Shown here one piece after another: positions 52,686-60,648 of a stretch of 64,000 nucleotides of DNA. The position numbers were made by a program, and so were the translations under genes. Source of the DNA: Chlorogloeopsis sp. ULAP01 (lineage in GTDB: Bacteria > Cyanobacteriota > Cyanobacteriia > Cyanobacteriales > Nostocaceae). Position 1 is the first letter of the stretch. Each line of letters begins with the position of its first letter. The stretch lies in contig NZ_JAUDRH010000014.1 of the NCBI RefSeq assembly GCF_030381805.1, positions 124,001 through 188,000 on the forward strand, read 5' to 3'. Below the pieces are notes generated by a model that did not search any database, was not told where the DNA came from, and saw only the letters and a list, made by a program, of their open reading frames with translations.

Positions 52686-52712
52686 TTTATGTTGGGAAAT
52701 TTCCAACATAAA
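52686..52712. promoter_or_regulatory. Palindrome just upstream of DUF2808 gene
   Basis: TTTATGTTGG (52686-52695) and CCAACATAAA (52703-52712) are perfect 10-bp mirror arms around GAAATTT, and the inner bases are also nearly symmetric. It ends 31 bp before the ATG at 52744. Unlike the TAC-N20-GTA family, so either another operator or a leader RNA hairpin. Confidence 0.5.
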
Positions 52713-52743
52713 TTTTGTGTATAAATATCCATCTCCGACTAAC

Positions 52744-53283
52744 ATGAAACGCATTTTATCTCTGTGTAAAACCTTATTGGTTGGCACAGGAATTTGTTTA
52801 CTTTATGTTCCTGCCACCAATTCTTTAGTCTCAGCACAAGCACCACGTTTGCTGTCTGCGGAGACAACCTACAATCAAACCAGTGTTAGGGAAGCGACTT
52901 ATTATTTCACCCTAACAGTACCGGCGGAGTCGGCTTCTGTACCCTTGCAACAAGTTACTGTTACCCAAATACGTGGTTTGGAAGCGATTGGCTTCGATGA
53001 AAGAAATAGTACCGCCTTTGAAGGAACACGCGATCGCCGAGGACAAAAATTAGGAATCACACTTGCTAAAAGCGATCGCCAACAACGAACTGCCACCATT
53101 ACCTTCGATCAACCAGTCGCACCCGGTAAAACAATCACCATTGGATTGAAACCTTTACGCAATCCTAACTATGAAGGTGTATACCTTTTCCAAGTGCAGA
53201 CTCTACCTACAGGAAAACAGACGGACAATTATGTAATTGGAACTGCCCGCCTACAATTCTACGGCATTGCTACCAATGAATAA
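52744..53283 (+). CDS. DUF2808 exported protein
   Basis: A 179-residue protein of the cyanobacterial DUF2808 family. The signal peptide is residues ~1-31 (ILSLCKTLLVGTGICLLYV core, cleavage near VSAQA). The mature part: YYFTLTVPAESASVPLQQVT, FEGTRDRRGQ, TITFDQPVAPGKTITIGLKP, GVYLFQV, a beta-sandwich-like domain. ATG 52744 is chosen because it directly begins the basic n-region; earlier in-frame codons only add unrelated sequence. Function unknown. A terminator follows. Confidence 0.85.
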   Translation: MKRILSLCKTLLVGTGICLLYVPATNSLVSAQAPRLLSAETTYNQTSVREATYYFTLTVPAESASVPLQQVTVTQIRGLEAIGFDERNSTAFEGTRDRRGQKLGITLAKSDRQQRTATITFDQPVAPGKTITIGLKPLRNPNYEGVYLFQVQTLPTGKQTDNYVIGTARLQFYGIATNE

Positions 53284-53320
53284 TTGACATTCTTCGACTT
53301 ACTAAAGTGTATTTTTTTAC

Positions 53321-53350
53321 TAGCCCTACATTAGGGGCTATTTTATTTTT
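53321..53350 (+). terminator. Rho-independent terminator after DUF2808 gene
   Basis: TAGCCC (53321-53326) pairs with GGGCTA (53335-53340) around an 8-nt loop, followed by TTTTATTTTTT. It lies 38 bp after the stop codon. Confidence 0.75.
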
Positions 53351-53515
53351 TATTTCTATATATTCGTACTCTGAGGAATTTAGTCCTAAAAAAGTTAGAA
53401 ATTGCTGACTACAAAATCTGTATAGTTGATATAACAAAGTACTCAGTATCCAAATTTTTCTCAAAAACTTGCTATCTATATCTACATATGTAATAATCAA
53501 GTTCTGCTCCTAAAA

Positions 53516-53541
53516 TACTGTTCATCTATCAGTTTACCGTA
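53516..53541. promoter_or_regulatory. Operator-like 26-bp inverted repeat, upstream of aryl sulfotransferase
   Basis: Core TACTGTTCAT-CTATCA-GTTTACCGTA flanked by AAAA and TTTTA; right arm consensus, 6 of 10 symmetric. It lies 388 bp before the ATG at 53929. The gap 53284-53928 contains only this, the terminator and AT-rich sequence. Confidence 0.7.
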
Positions 53542-53928
53542 TTTTATAATCAACAAGTCAAGAATAAAATTTTTTATTCTGACTTGTTTTCATTATGCTG
53601 TGCTTATAATCTGATAAATATAGGCAGATAAATTGTATTTTTATACTCAAAAATATCGACAGTAACTTAGTCAGCAAAGTGACTAAATATTTGAAAGATG
53701 AAAAGTCGATAATTGAAATAATATATTTATAAATCTGTATCTGAATAAGCTGACTAGCTCAGTCTATTTTTTTGAAAAATAGTTGTTTTAATTTATCTGT
53801 TCCCCTATAAGTTTCTCAAACCACATCTTATACAATTTATAAGTTTTGGTTGAGGTTTAAATCACTATCCCAAACGCTCTATTTCCCCAACTCTGTTCCT
53901 TTTTGATTCCTAAGAGGTAAGATTAACT

Positions 53929-55053
53929 ATGACTGTAGCGACAAGATTGGTTGAGCAAAATACAATTCGCCGTCGGGGTACTGGCTTAAAAGCTTATAAC
54001 CCCGAAAAAGCTTTTAATGGGTATACATTGTTTACTCCCTTAACAGGTAATGGAGAAGTATATTTAGTTAACTTAGAAGGTGAGATTGTACATCAATGGC
54101 AATTACCTTACCCTCCTGGATTATATGGCTATTTATTACCTAATGGGAATTTATTTTATAATGGTAAAACGCCAGAAAATCCACCACGTTTTCCAAAATG
54201 GTCTTTATTTAAAGGTGGAGTGGTTTTAGAAGTAGACAAACAAGGAAAAATACTTTGGGAATACAAACATCCAGATCATCATCATGATGCTCGCCGCCTC
54301 AGTAATGGCAACACAATTATACTAGCAATTGAAAAAGTACCCCAGTCTTTAGTTCCTAAAATTAAAGGTGGAGTTCCAAGTACAGAGTTAGATAGCGATA
54401 TTTATGCAGATGTAGTTTATGAAGTAACTTCCCAAGGTGAAATTATTTGGACTTGGCACGCCTACGAGCATCTCGACACTGAAACAGATATTATTACTGC
54501 GCAAGATGAACGCCATGAATGGTCACATGGTAACACGGTTGGAGAGTTAGCTGATGGCAATATAGTGCTAAGTTTTCGCAATATTTCTACAGTAGTAATT
54601 GTTGATAGAAAAACTGGGGAAGTTCTTTGGAAGTTAGGACATGATGTTCTGGCACAGCAACATTTTCCTAATGAGTTACCAAATGGGAATTTATTGATTT
54701 TTGATAATGGTGCTCATCGTCATAATACAGCTTTGAATTTTTCCCGTGTGATTGAAGTAAATCGGCAGACAAAAGAAATTGTTTGGGAATATGTTGATAA
54801 TCCACCACATAATTTTTTTAGTGCGTATATATCGGGAGCGCAACGCCTACCTAATGGCAATACTTTAATTACAGAGGGTGCTTATGGAAGAATATTTGAA
54901 GTTACAACAGAAGGTGAAATTGTTTGGGAATACGTAAATCCCTATTTTGGAAATCAAAATGCTCCTGGGGAATCTGCATTTGTAGCACGTGGAGAGCAAA
55001 ATTCTGTGTTTAGGGCTTTTCGTTATGCACCTGAACAAATCGCTTGGCTTTAA
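53929..55053 (+). CDS. Aryl-sulfate sulfotransferase family protein (ASST-like beta-propeller)
   Basis: A 374-residue propeller protein with repeated blades of the type NLEGEIVHQWQLP, DKQGKILWEYKHP, TSQGEIIWTWHAY, TTEGEIVWEYVNP. Conserved histidines lie in HPDHHHDARRL and HEWSHGNTV, where ASST has its catalytic His. No signal peptide is seen, unlike the periplasmic enterobacterial ASST. It could transfer sulfate between phenols without PAPS. Together with the arylsulfatase at the other end of the window it would make and break aryl sulfates. Confidence 0.83.
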   Translation: MTVATRLVEQNTIRRRGTGLKAYNPEKAFNGYTLFTPLTGNGEVYLVNLEGEIVHQWQLPYPPGLYGYLLPNGNLFYNGKTPENPPRFPKWSLFKGGVVLEVDKQGKILWEYKHPDHHHDARRLSNGNTIILAIEKVPQSLVPKIKGGVPSTELDSDIYADVVYEVTSQGEIIWTWHAYEHLDTETDIITAQDERHEWSHGNTVGELADGNIVLSFRNISTVVIVDRKTGEVLWKLGHDVLAQQHFPNELPNGNLLIFDNGAHRHNTALNFSRVIEVNRQTKEIVWEYVDNPPHNFFSAYISGAQRLPNGNTLITEGAYGRIFEVTTEGEIVWEYVNPYFGNQNAPGESAFVARGEQNSVFRAFRYAPEQIAWL

Positions 55054-55090
55054 TTAGATTTTGAATTGCTAGTAAGTAGCAAATATATCA

Positions 55091-55145
55091 TCTCATGTAA
55101 AGATGTCACAACACCAAAACATGATTTACATGAGACTTATAAATA
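55091..55145. other. Strong stem-loop between sulfotransferase and GST genes
   Basis: TCTCATGTAAA (55091-55101) and TTTACATGAGA (55135-55145) are perfect 11-bp arms. Inside, ATGT and ACAT can extend the stem. No T tract follows. It lies 16 bp before the GST ATG. A leader hairpin or operator is possible. Confidence 0.5.
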
Positions 55146-55160
55146 ACAGGAAATATAAAG

Positions 55161-55832
55161 ATGACTGAAATTACAATCTACAGTGCAGTTGTTTGCCCTT
55201 ATGCTCATAGAACACGTCTAGCACTTTTAGAAAAAGGTATTACGTTTGATTTAATTGAGATTGACTTACAGAATAAGCCTGCCAATTTTATAGAAATCTC
55301 ACCCTACGGAAAAGTACCTGCAATTAAACATGGCCAGGAAAAAGTCTGGGAATCTGCAATTATTAATGAATATTTGGAGGAGGTTTTTCCTCATCCACAG
55401 TTATTACCTCAAAACCCCATAGCTAGAGCGCAAGCACGAATTTGGGTTGACTTTGCAAATACCCGGTTTGTACCTACTTTCTCTAACCTTTTGCGTTCTT
55501 TGGATACAGAACAACAGAAGCAAGCCGCGCAGGAACTATACAACCATTTGCAATTTATTGAATCTGAAGGGTTAAGTAAATTATCTCAAAATGGGCCTTA
55601 CTGGTTTGGAAAATCTGTCAGTTTGGTTGATTTAACTTTTTATCCTTGGTTTGAGCGTTGGGCTGTGATTGAGGAATATCGAGGGTTTAAATTTCCGTCG
55701 GAGTTTACTCGCATAAAAAACTGGTGGAATGCAGTCAGTCAACGGGAGTCAGTAAAGGCGATCGCTAACCCTAAAGAATTTTATTTAGAACGCTACGCTA
55801 GATTTGCATCTGCTCCTGCTAGTGTAAACTAA
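55161..55832 (+). CDS. Glutathione S-transferase
   Basis: A 223-residue GST: VVCPYAHRTRLALLEKGI (active-site Cys in VCPYA), NKPANFIEISPYGKVPAI (cis-Pro), WESAIINEYLEEVFP (glutathione gamma-Glu site), then a helical C-domain with SVSLVDLTFYPWFER. The Cys-type active site suggests omega/lambda-like thiol-transfer, e.g. deglutathionylation or dehydroascorbate reduction. It lies between the sulfotransferase and DUF442 genes on the same strand. Confidence 0.92.
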   Translation: MTEITIYSAVVCPYAHRTRLALLEKGITFDLIEIDLQNKPANFIEISPYGKVPAIKHGQEKVWESAIINEYLEEVFPHPQLLPQNPIARAQARIWVDFANTRFVPTFSNLLRSLDTEQQKQAAQELYNHLQFIESEGLSKLSQNGPYWFGKSVSLVDLTFYPWFERWAVIEEYRGFKFPSEFTRIKNWWNAVSQRESVKAIANPKEFYLERYARFASAPASVN

Positions 55833-55926
55833 AAAAGCTCGATCTCGTCGGACTGATTTTCCATACAAAAGTTAAAAATAACCTACCTACAAATGGAATC
55901 AATCAAAAACAAAATAGAGTATTCTT

Positions 55927-56361
55927 ATGACAAACATCAAGAAAGTTAGTGAAAACTTTAGTTCAACTGGACAAGTTTCTCCTGAAGATTTACAGCAGGC
56001 AGCACAAGCAGGATTTAAGTCAGTATTAAATTTGCGTTCACCAGCAGAGAATGGTTTTGACAATGATGAACAGGAACAAGCAAAAGCAGCTGGACTCGAT
56101 TATGCCAATATACCTTTAAGTGCTGCGGAAGCGAATCAAGAATCAGTTAATCAAGCAATTCAGGAAATCGAGAACTTGCCCAAGCCAATTTTAGTTCACT
56201 GTGCAGCTGGTGCAAGAGCAAGCGCGATCGCCTTAATTGCCACAGCAACTAATGAAGGCTGGAGTCTTGAACAAATCCAGCAAAAGGCTGAAGAACTTAA
56301 CCTCAAGTTAGAACAACCCCACCTACAGCAATTCCTCCAACAAAAGCAAACCAAGATTTAG
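55927..56361 (+). CDS. DUF442 / Blh N-domain phosphatase-like protein
   Basis: A 144-residue protein of the beta-lactamase-hydrolase-like (DUF442) family: STGQVSPEDLQQAAQAGFKS, VLNLRSPAE, PILVHCAAGARASAIALI. The HCx5R loop (HCAAGAR) is the phosphatase P-loop. DUF442 is often fused or adjacent to persulfide dioxygenases and sulfurtransferases, so a role in sulfide/persulfide handling is likely by association, with the persulfide dioxygenase domain at 6237-8582 a possible partner. A terminator follows. Confidence 0.85.
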   Translation: MTNIKKVSENFSSTGQVSPEDLQQAAQAGFKSVLNLRSPAENGFDNDEQEQAKAAGLDYANIPLSAAEANQESVNQAIQEIENLPKPILVHCAAGARASAIALIATATNEGWSLEQIQQKAEELNLKLEQPHLQQFLQQKQTKI

Positions 56362-56464
56362 AGTCAAACACAGTATGGGAAGCTTTTGTTACAACATAGT
56401 CATCAGTAAAGCGATCGCATCTAAGTTCTAAGCACCTAAGCCAAAAGTTGTCATGCAGTTAGCT

Positions 56465-56498
56465 ACCTGCACCGTTCAGATATACGGTGTAGGTTTTT
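56465..56498 (+). terminator. Rho-independent terminator after DUF442 gene
   Basis: ACCTGCACCG (56465-56474) pairs with CGGTGTAGGT (56485-56494) with one G-U pair around a 10-nt loop, directly followed by TTTT. It lies 103 bp after the stop. Confidence 0.8.
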
Positions 56499-56644
56499 AA
56501 TTTGCAAAATCACTTTTATTTATTAAAATAAGAAGAAAAAATATTTGTTTTTATCCTTCAAAGTCTCTAGAGTTAAATCAAATTGTGATCGCGATTTGTA
56601 ATGGGATATTAAATTTAGTTTTATTCAGACTAAATCAGCCTCAT

Positions 56645-56670
56645 TACTTAATACTCATAAATGATAAGTA
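56645..56670. promoter_or_regulatory. Operator-like 26-bp site upstream of the Rrf2 regulator gene
   Basis: TACTTAATAC-TCATAA-ATGATAAGTA; TAC/GTA ends 26 bp apart, outer six bases of the arms symmetric. It ends 15 bp before the GTG at 56686, suggesting autoregulation. The rest of 56362-56644 contains only the terminator. Confidence 0.5.
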
Positions 56671-56685
56671 AGAGCATGAATTTCC

Positions 56686-57117
56686 GTGCAATTTTCCAGC
56701 AAGTATGAATATACACTTTTAGCTCTTTTAGAATTAGCAACTGCTTATCCTAAAGGTGAGTATTTACACATCCGCCAAATAGCAGAACTTCAGAATATTC
56801 CTAGCCGCTATTTAGAACAAATATTGGCAACATTGAGAAAAGGAGGTTTAATTCAAAGCACACGTGGCTCCAAAGGTGGCTATATCCTCACGCGAGAACC
56901 TAGTGAAATTACGCTTTTAGATGCTTTTAACTGTATTGAAGGAGGTTCAGGAATTGCTGCTTTTACTACCAATCAAAGCATAGGTAAAAAAGTTGTTCAA
57001 AGTTTTTGCTTAGAAGCATATCAAGCAGTTAATTCTGTTTTACAACAATATACTCTACAAGATCTGCGTGAACGGCAAGAAAATCAAAGTCAAACGCAAT
57101 TAATGTATTATATCTAG
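56686..57117 (+). CDS. Rrf2 family transcriptional regulator (CymR/IscR-like)
   Basis: A 143-residue winged-helix regulator: SSKYEYTLLALLELA, HIRQIAELQNIPSRYLEQIL (recognition helix), LRKGGLIQSTRGSKGGYIL (wing), ITLLDAFNCIEGG. IscR-type Fe-S cysteines (C-x5-C-x5-C) are absent; only one Cys follows the DNA-binding domain (FNCIEGG) and one lies later (SFCLEAY). It is therefore probably cluster-free, like CymR. GTG start. Rrf2 proteins bind long palindromes of 25-30 bp. It is the only transcription factor I recognise in the window, so I infer that it binds the 26-bp repeats. Confidence 0.9.
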   Translation: MQFSSKYEYTLLALLELATAYPKGEYLHIRQIAELQNIPSRYLEQILATLRKGGLIQSTRGSKGGYILTREPSEITLLDAFNCIEGGSGIAAFTTNQSIGKKVVQSFCLEAYQAVNSVLQQYTLQDLRERQENQSQTQLMYYI

Positions 57118-57452
57118 GTTAACACTAAACTTAATAGTGTTCAAAAAAATAGCCATTAATCATTTGTTAATACAAAAGATTAATGACGTAGTTTGCAATC
57201 AACATCCATACTTTAACTTTGAAAAACTACACCATCCAAAATTATTGATTTTGGAGCAGAATTTTTCAAGTTTTATTACACAAAACATTGGTCTATCCAG
57301 GTCAAAGCAATTGCACAGTTATGCTTCTATGTTCTACCGATGTCGGCAGATTTATTCAGTGTCATTGCTGAGGATATCAATAGAAAGATGTAAATACTCT
57401 TGTAGTTTAAAAGGTAGTTATTTCATTATTTGGTATTGGGATATTATCAAAG

Positions 57453-57478
57453 TACATTAAATTGATAAGTAAACTGTG
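57453..57478. promoter_or_regulatory. Operator-like site with no obvious gene
   Basis: TACATTAAAT-TGATAA-GTAAACTGTG, then TTTT; it matches the site at 8702-8727 at 21 of 26 positions. It lies between two gene ends. Downstream is only a 14-codon frame MTAKIKSYFVESIF (57510-57554). A 107-codon frame at 57137-57460 looks like chance. The gap 57118-57564 shows nothing else. Confidence 0.45.
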
Positions 57479-57564
57479 TTTTCTACTTAATATAGAGATT
57501 TTTTCATAGATGACAGCAAAAATCAAGTCTTATTTTGTTGAATCAATATTTTAAACATCAAAAC

Positions 57565-58083
57565 TTAATCTTCCGTATCTTCAGAAATTAATGCTGCTGA
57601 CTGTTGATTTTTAACCGAAGCAACTGACTTTCTCAAACGCTTTACACCACTTAACGTCACTAAAGTCAGCAAACCTCCCATAATACCCATTTGCCATAAA
57701 CCACAGCCAATCGCTGCTCCTAATGCTGCTGCTATCCATATTGAAGCTGCGGTAGTTAATCCGCGTACTTTAGGTGCTTCTGATGATGGTGGGGAAGACT
57801 GTTGTAAAATCAACCCAGCTCCTAAAAAACCAACTCCTGTAGTTACTCCCTGGATAGTGCGACTGAGTGCATTAGTTGCAGCATAGGGACTATCTCCCTC
57901 AGCTTGGAGTGGAATCATCACAAATAGCGCTGCACCCATGCTAACTAGCATAAAAGTTCTCATTCCCGCTGATCTACCCTTACGCTCTCTGTTCAGTCCT
58001 ATTAGGCAACCTACTATCATTGCCAGTCCCAGTCTAAATCCTATATGCAACCAATCATTAGAAGTAAGGAACATGACATTCAT
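57565..58083 (-). CDS. MgtC/SapB family membrane protein
   Basis: A 172-residue protein with about four or five membrane helices: LGLAMIVGCLIGLNRERKGR (the MgtC signature with N-R-E), AGMRTFMLVSMGAALFVM, GVTTGVGFLGAGLI, GLTTAASIWIAAALGAAIGC. MgtC-like proteins relate to magnesium limitation, acid stress and control of membrane ATPases. A weak operator-like site lies 39 bp upstream. Confidence 0.92.
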   Translation of the reverse strand: MNVMFLTSNDWLHIGFRLGLAMIVGCLIGLNRERKGRSAGMRTFMLVSMGAALFVMIPLQAEGDSPYAATNALSRTIQGVTTGVGFLGAGLILQQSSPPSSEAPKVRGLTTAASIWIAAALGAAIGCGLWQMGIMGGLLTLVTLSGVKRLRKSVASVKNQQSAALISEDTED

Positions 58084-58121
58084 TGCCCATAACCCTGCAA
58101 TTGTGGATGTAAAGTTAAATA

Positions 58122-58147
58122 TCCGTAACTCCGATAGATTAACCTTA
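58122..58147. promoter_or_regulatory. Weak operator-like site upstream of MgtC-like gene
   Basis: TCCGTAACTC-CGATAG-ATTAACCTTA. The right arm is close to ATTAACCGTA and the centre matches other sites, but the TAC end is degenerate. It lies 39 bp from the start at 58083. Confidence 0.4.
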
Positions 58148-58301
58148 GTTTAAGTTTAGGTTAACAAGCAAAATTTGTTATAAATATAGATAGATTTTTT
58201 ATAGTATTAAAATATACTATTTTGATATCCGATGTGCGACATTTGAGTGCGTAAGCGATCGCTCAATGCTATTCGCTGAAATTACTCCACAAGCTTGATT
58301 A

Positions 58302-59096
58302 TCAACGTATAAAAAAGTAGCAAGTCATCAAAAAACCCACCACAATCACAAAATGCTTGATTAAATGCTGCTTTAACCTTCGGGCGTAATATGCGCCACC
58401 ATAACCACCAATAATTGTCCCTAACATCATCAAAATTGCTGGTTGCCACACGATCACACCAGCGATCGCAAAAGTAATCACAGCGAAACTACTCATGCAA
58501 GTCATCAGCAGCATTTTCAAAGCATTCATCTTGTGAATATCTTTCATGCCCAGCATTTCCAGTGCTGCCAATATCAAAATCGCGACACCTGCACCGTAAA
58601 ATCCCCCATAAACGGCAATAAAAAATTGGATGAATGAGGCGATGATGAGCGATCGCCAAGAAGCTTGATTTAACTCCCCCAAATGAGAATGTAACCAACT
58701 CGTAATCTTACCGCCGCCAGCAAATAGTAAAGTTGAGAACAGTAAAAGGTAAGGTACGAGACGATCAAAGGCAACTGTCGGGGTGTAAATTAACAAAACA
58801 GCACCAACAGTCGCACCGATAAGGCTGATACTGCCTAGTACAACAGATATCCGTCGTTGTGCGCTCAATTCATCTCGATAAGCAGCAAGACTAACGCCAC
58901 ATCCCAACCATCCTGCTACCGTCGCTGTAGCATTGGCATTAATAGAAGGCAAACCTGCAAAAATCAGTGCAGGGAACAAAACAAAGCCACCGCCACCAGC
59001 TATAGCAGTCAATGCCCCACCGATAATAGCAGTAGTGAGAAGAAAACCAGCTTGTGCAAGTGTCATGCTCAGTATTTCAATATTAAAAAAATTCAA
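58302..59096 (-). CDS. TauE/SafE family sulfite/organosulfonate exporter
   Basis: A 264-residue membrane protein with about eight helices: AGGGGFVLFPALIFAGLP and the paired second-half repeat YGGFYGAGVAILILAAL. TauE/SafE proteins export sulfite, sulfoacetate or related anions by ion gradient. A later start at 59066 (MTLAQAG) is possible. It is last in the minus-strand sulfonate operon, so export of sulfite released by the SsuD-like and other monooxygenases is the natural inference. Confidence 0.92.
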   Translation of the reverse strand: MNFFNIEILSMTLAQAGFLLTTAIIGGALTAIAGGGGFVLFPALIFAGLPSINANATATVAGWLGCGVSLAAYRDELSAQRRISVVLGSISLIGATVGAVLLIYTPTVAFDRLVPYLLLFSTLLFAGGGKITSWLHSHLGELNQASWRSLIIASFIQFFIAVYGGFYGAGVAILILAALEMLGMKDIHKMNALKMLLMTCMSSFAVITFAIAGVIVWQPAILMMLGTIIGGYGGAYYARRLKQHLIKHFVIVVGFLMTCYFFIR

Positions 59097-59121
59097 AAAA
59101 GTCTTGTGTAACTTTCAAAAG

Positions 59122-59367
59122 TTAGTTAAAAAATAATCTCCGAAAGAATCTAAAAAATGAAAATTTGGGATGTTTCTGTATGAGTTCTGAACTTGTGAAC
59201 TTTTTATTTGCAGCATCCTCAGATTCTAGATTCGGCAACTCCCAGACATCTTTTCTTCCCTGCTTTTTTTCTACTAATAATTGAAGATGAAGTGGTAATT
59301 TACTCTGCTGAACAGGTAACCAAGGTTCTCCATCGAGCAATTCTTTTTCAATTTTTCCATGAAACAT
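59122..59367 (-). CDS. Small hypothetical protein
   Basis: An 81-residue protein starting MFHGKIEKELLDGEPWLPVQ and ending in a basic aromatic tail (FSFFRFFRRLFFN). I recognise no domain. AAAGGG precedes its ATG at good spacing. It fills the space between the acyl-CoA-dehydrogenase-like gene and TauE on the same strand, which supports its reality. Confidence 0.55.
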   Translation of the reverse strand: MFHGKIEKELLDGEPWLPVQQSKLPLHLQLLVEKKQGRKDVWELPNLESEDAANKKFTSSELIQKHPKFSFFRFFRRLFFN

Positions 59368-59430
59368 ATTTTCACCCTTTTAAGACAGTGAATCTTCTAA
59401 AAATAAAACTTTGAATTTGAAATTTAATTT

Positions 59431-60627
59431 TTAATTTGTAATTTCCAACGCAGCTTTTCCTAAAGACAAACAAATCACATCCCTTTGTGGTGTATGGATA
59501 CGACTACAAAGAACATCTCGATAATGTCTTTCTAGAGGATTTTTGTGAGATAAACCTGGATTACCAATTAGTTCCAAACCGATTTCTACTGCACGAATGG
59601 CATTGTTTGTAGCCACATATTTAACCGTTTGTGCTTGCAAATGAACATTTGGATTGTGTTCACCTTTGTCAATGTCAGCAGCCAGAGTGTAGATTAGGCG
59701 ATCATTGGTGTATAGTAATGCTTCAATTTCACCAACAGATGTTTGAAAGTGGGGTAAAGTTGCCAGACTTGCACCTAAATTAGTGGGCGATCGCTCATTT
59801 AAATACTTAACTAACCAATCTCGCGCTGCTGTCGCTACCCCTTGATACAATGCACTCAAAAATAAACTGCCACCCGCTAGCATTAACGGATCGGGCGATG
59901 ACCAAGCTTTGAGGGGACGGACATCTAAGGCATACTCTGTTGGTATGCAGACATCTTCTAAAATTAAATCGTGGCTACCTGTTGCCCTCATCCCTAAATG
60001 ATCCCAAGTTTCTACAATCTTGACACCAGGGAGATTGCGAGGCACAAGAAAACTGCCCACTTGGGGATCGTTGTCATCTGTCCGCGCCCAAACTACGAAA
60101 TAACACAGAATTGGACTTCCTGTAGTGTATTGTTTATGACCAGTGATTAGCCAACCATCAGGTGTATGTTTGGCGATCGTTGCAGGTAATCCACCTCTAG
60201 CAGGTGTACCTAATTCCGGCTCCACACGTGCAGCATTGAGTAAAGCAATACCTTGTACTGATTCTTGACATAGCCTTTCGTAAACAGCCGGATGCCAGCG
60301 CCGAGTTCGGGCAGCGTTGACATGTTGTAAGTAGTGCATTGTTAGTACTAAGGCAGTAGAAGCATCACCACTTGCTATCTTTTCAATCACCCGACAAGCC
60401 GTAGCATACCCTACACCTTGACCGCCAAATGCCACTGGGATAGTTAGACTTAACAGTTGTGCTTGATGGAGTGCCTGAAAATTTTCAAAAGGAAACGAAC
60501 CATCGCGATCATGAGCAGCAGCGCGAGTGGCAAAGTCATCTGCTAGGGATTCAACCAATGCAAATAGATCGGAGAAAGACTGTGCTGTTGTGGTAGCAGA
60601 TGCTTCTAAAACAGGTGATTTTGACAT
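59431..60627 (-). CDS. Acyl-CoA-dehydrogenase-fold flavin monooxygenase (SfnC/DszC-like)
   Basis: A 398-residue flavoprotein of the acyl-CoA dehydrogenase superfamily: LTIPVAFGGQGVGYATACRV, ALVLTMHYLQHV, ITGHKQYTTGSPILCYFVVW, WDHLGMRATGSHDLILEDVC, VGEIEALLYTNDRLIYTL, and a C-terminal RHYRDVLCSRIHTP. The catalytic Glu of true acyl-CoA dehydrogenases is not evident at the end. This fits the SfnC/DszC group that oxygenates sulfur compounds with reduced flavin. In an operon with SsuA-like and SsuD-like genes, organosulfur oxidation is likely. Confidence 0.88.
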   Translation of the reverse strand: MSKSPVLEASATTTAQSFSDLFALVESLADDFATRAAAHDRDGSFPFENFQALHQAQLLSLTIPVAFGGQGVGYATACRVIEKIASGDASTALVLTMHYLQHVNAARTRRWHPAVYERLCQESVQGIALLNAARVEPELGTPARGGLPATIAKHTPDGWLITGHKQYTTGSPILCYFVVWARTDDNDPQVGSFLVPRNLPGVKIVETWDHLGMRATGSHDLILEDVCIPTEYALDVRPLKAWSSPDPLMLAGGSLFLSALYQGVATAARDWLVKYLNERSPTNLGASLATLPHFQTSVGEIEALLYTNDRLIYTLAADIDKGEHNPNVHLQAQTVKYVATNNAIRAVEIGLELIGNPGLSHKNPLERHYRDVLCSRIHTPQRDVICLSLGKAALEITN

Positions 60628-60648
60628 TTGACTGTTTACTCCTGCTTT

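Noticed and set aside
57137..57460. 107-codon open frame (GTG start) after the Rrf2 gene
   Set aside because: No recognisable family, irregular composition, no ribosome-binding site, and its end overlaps an operator-like site; probably chance.
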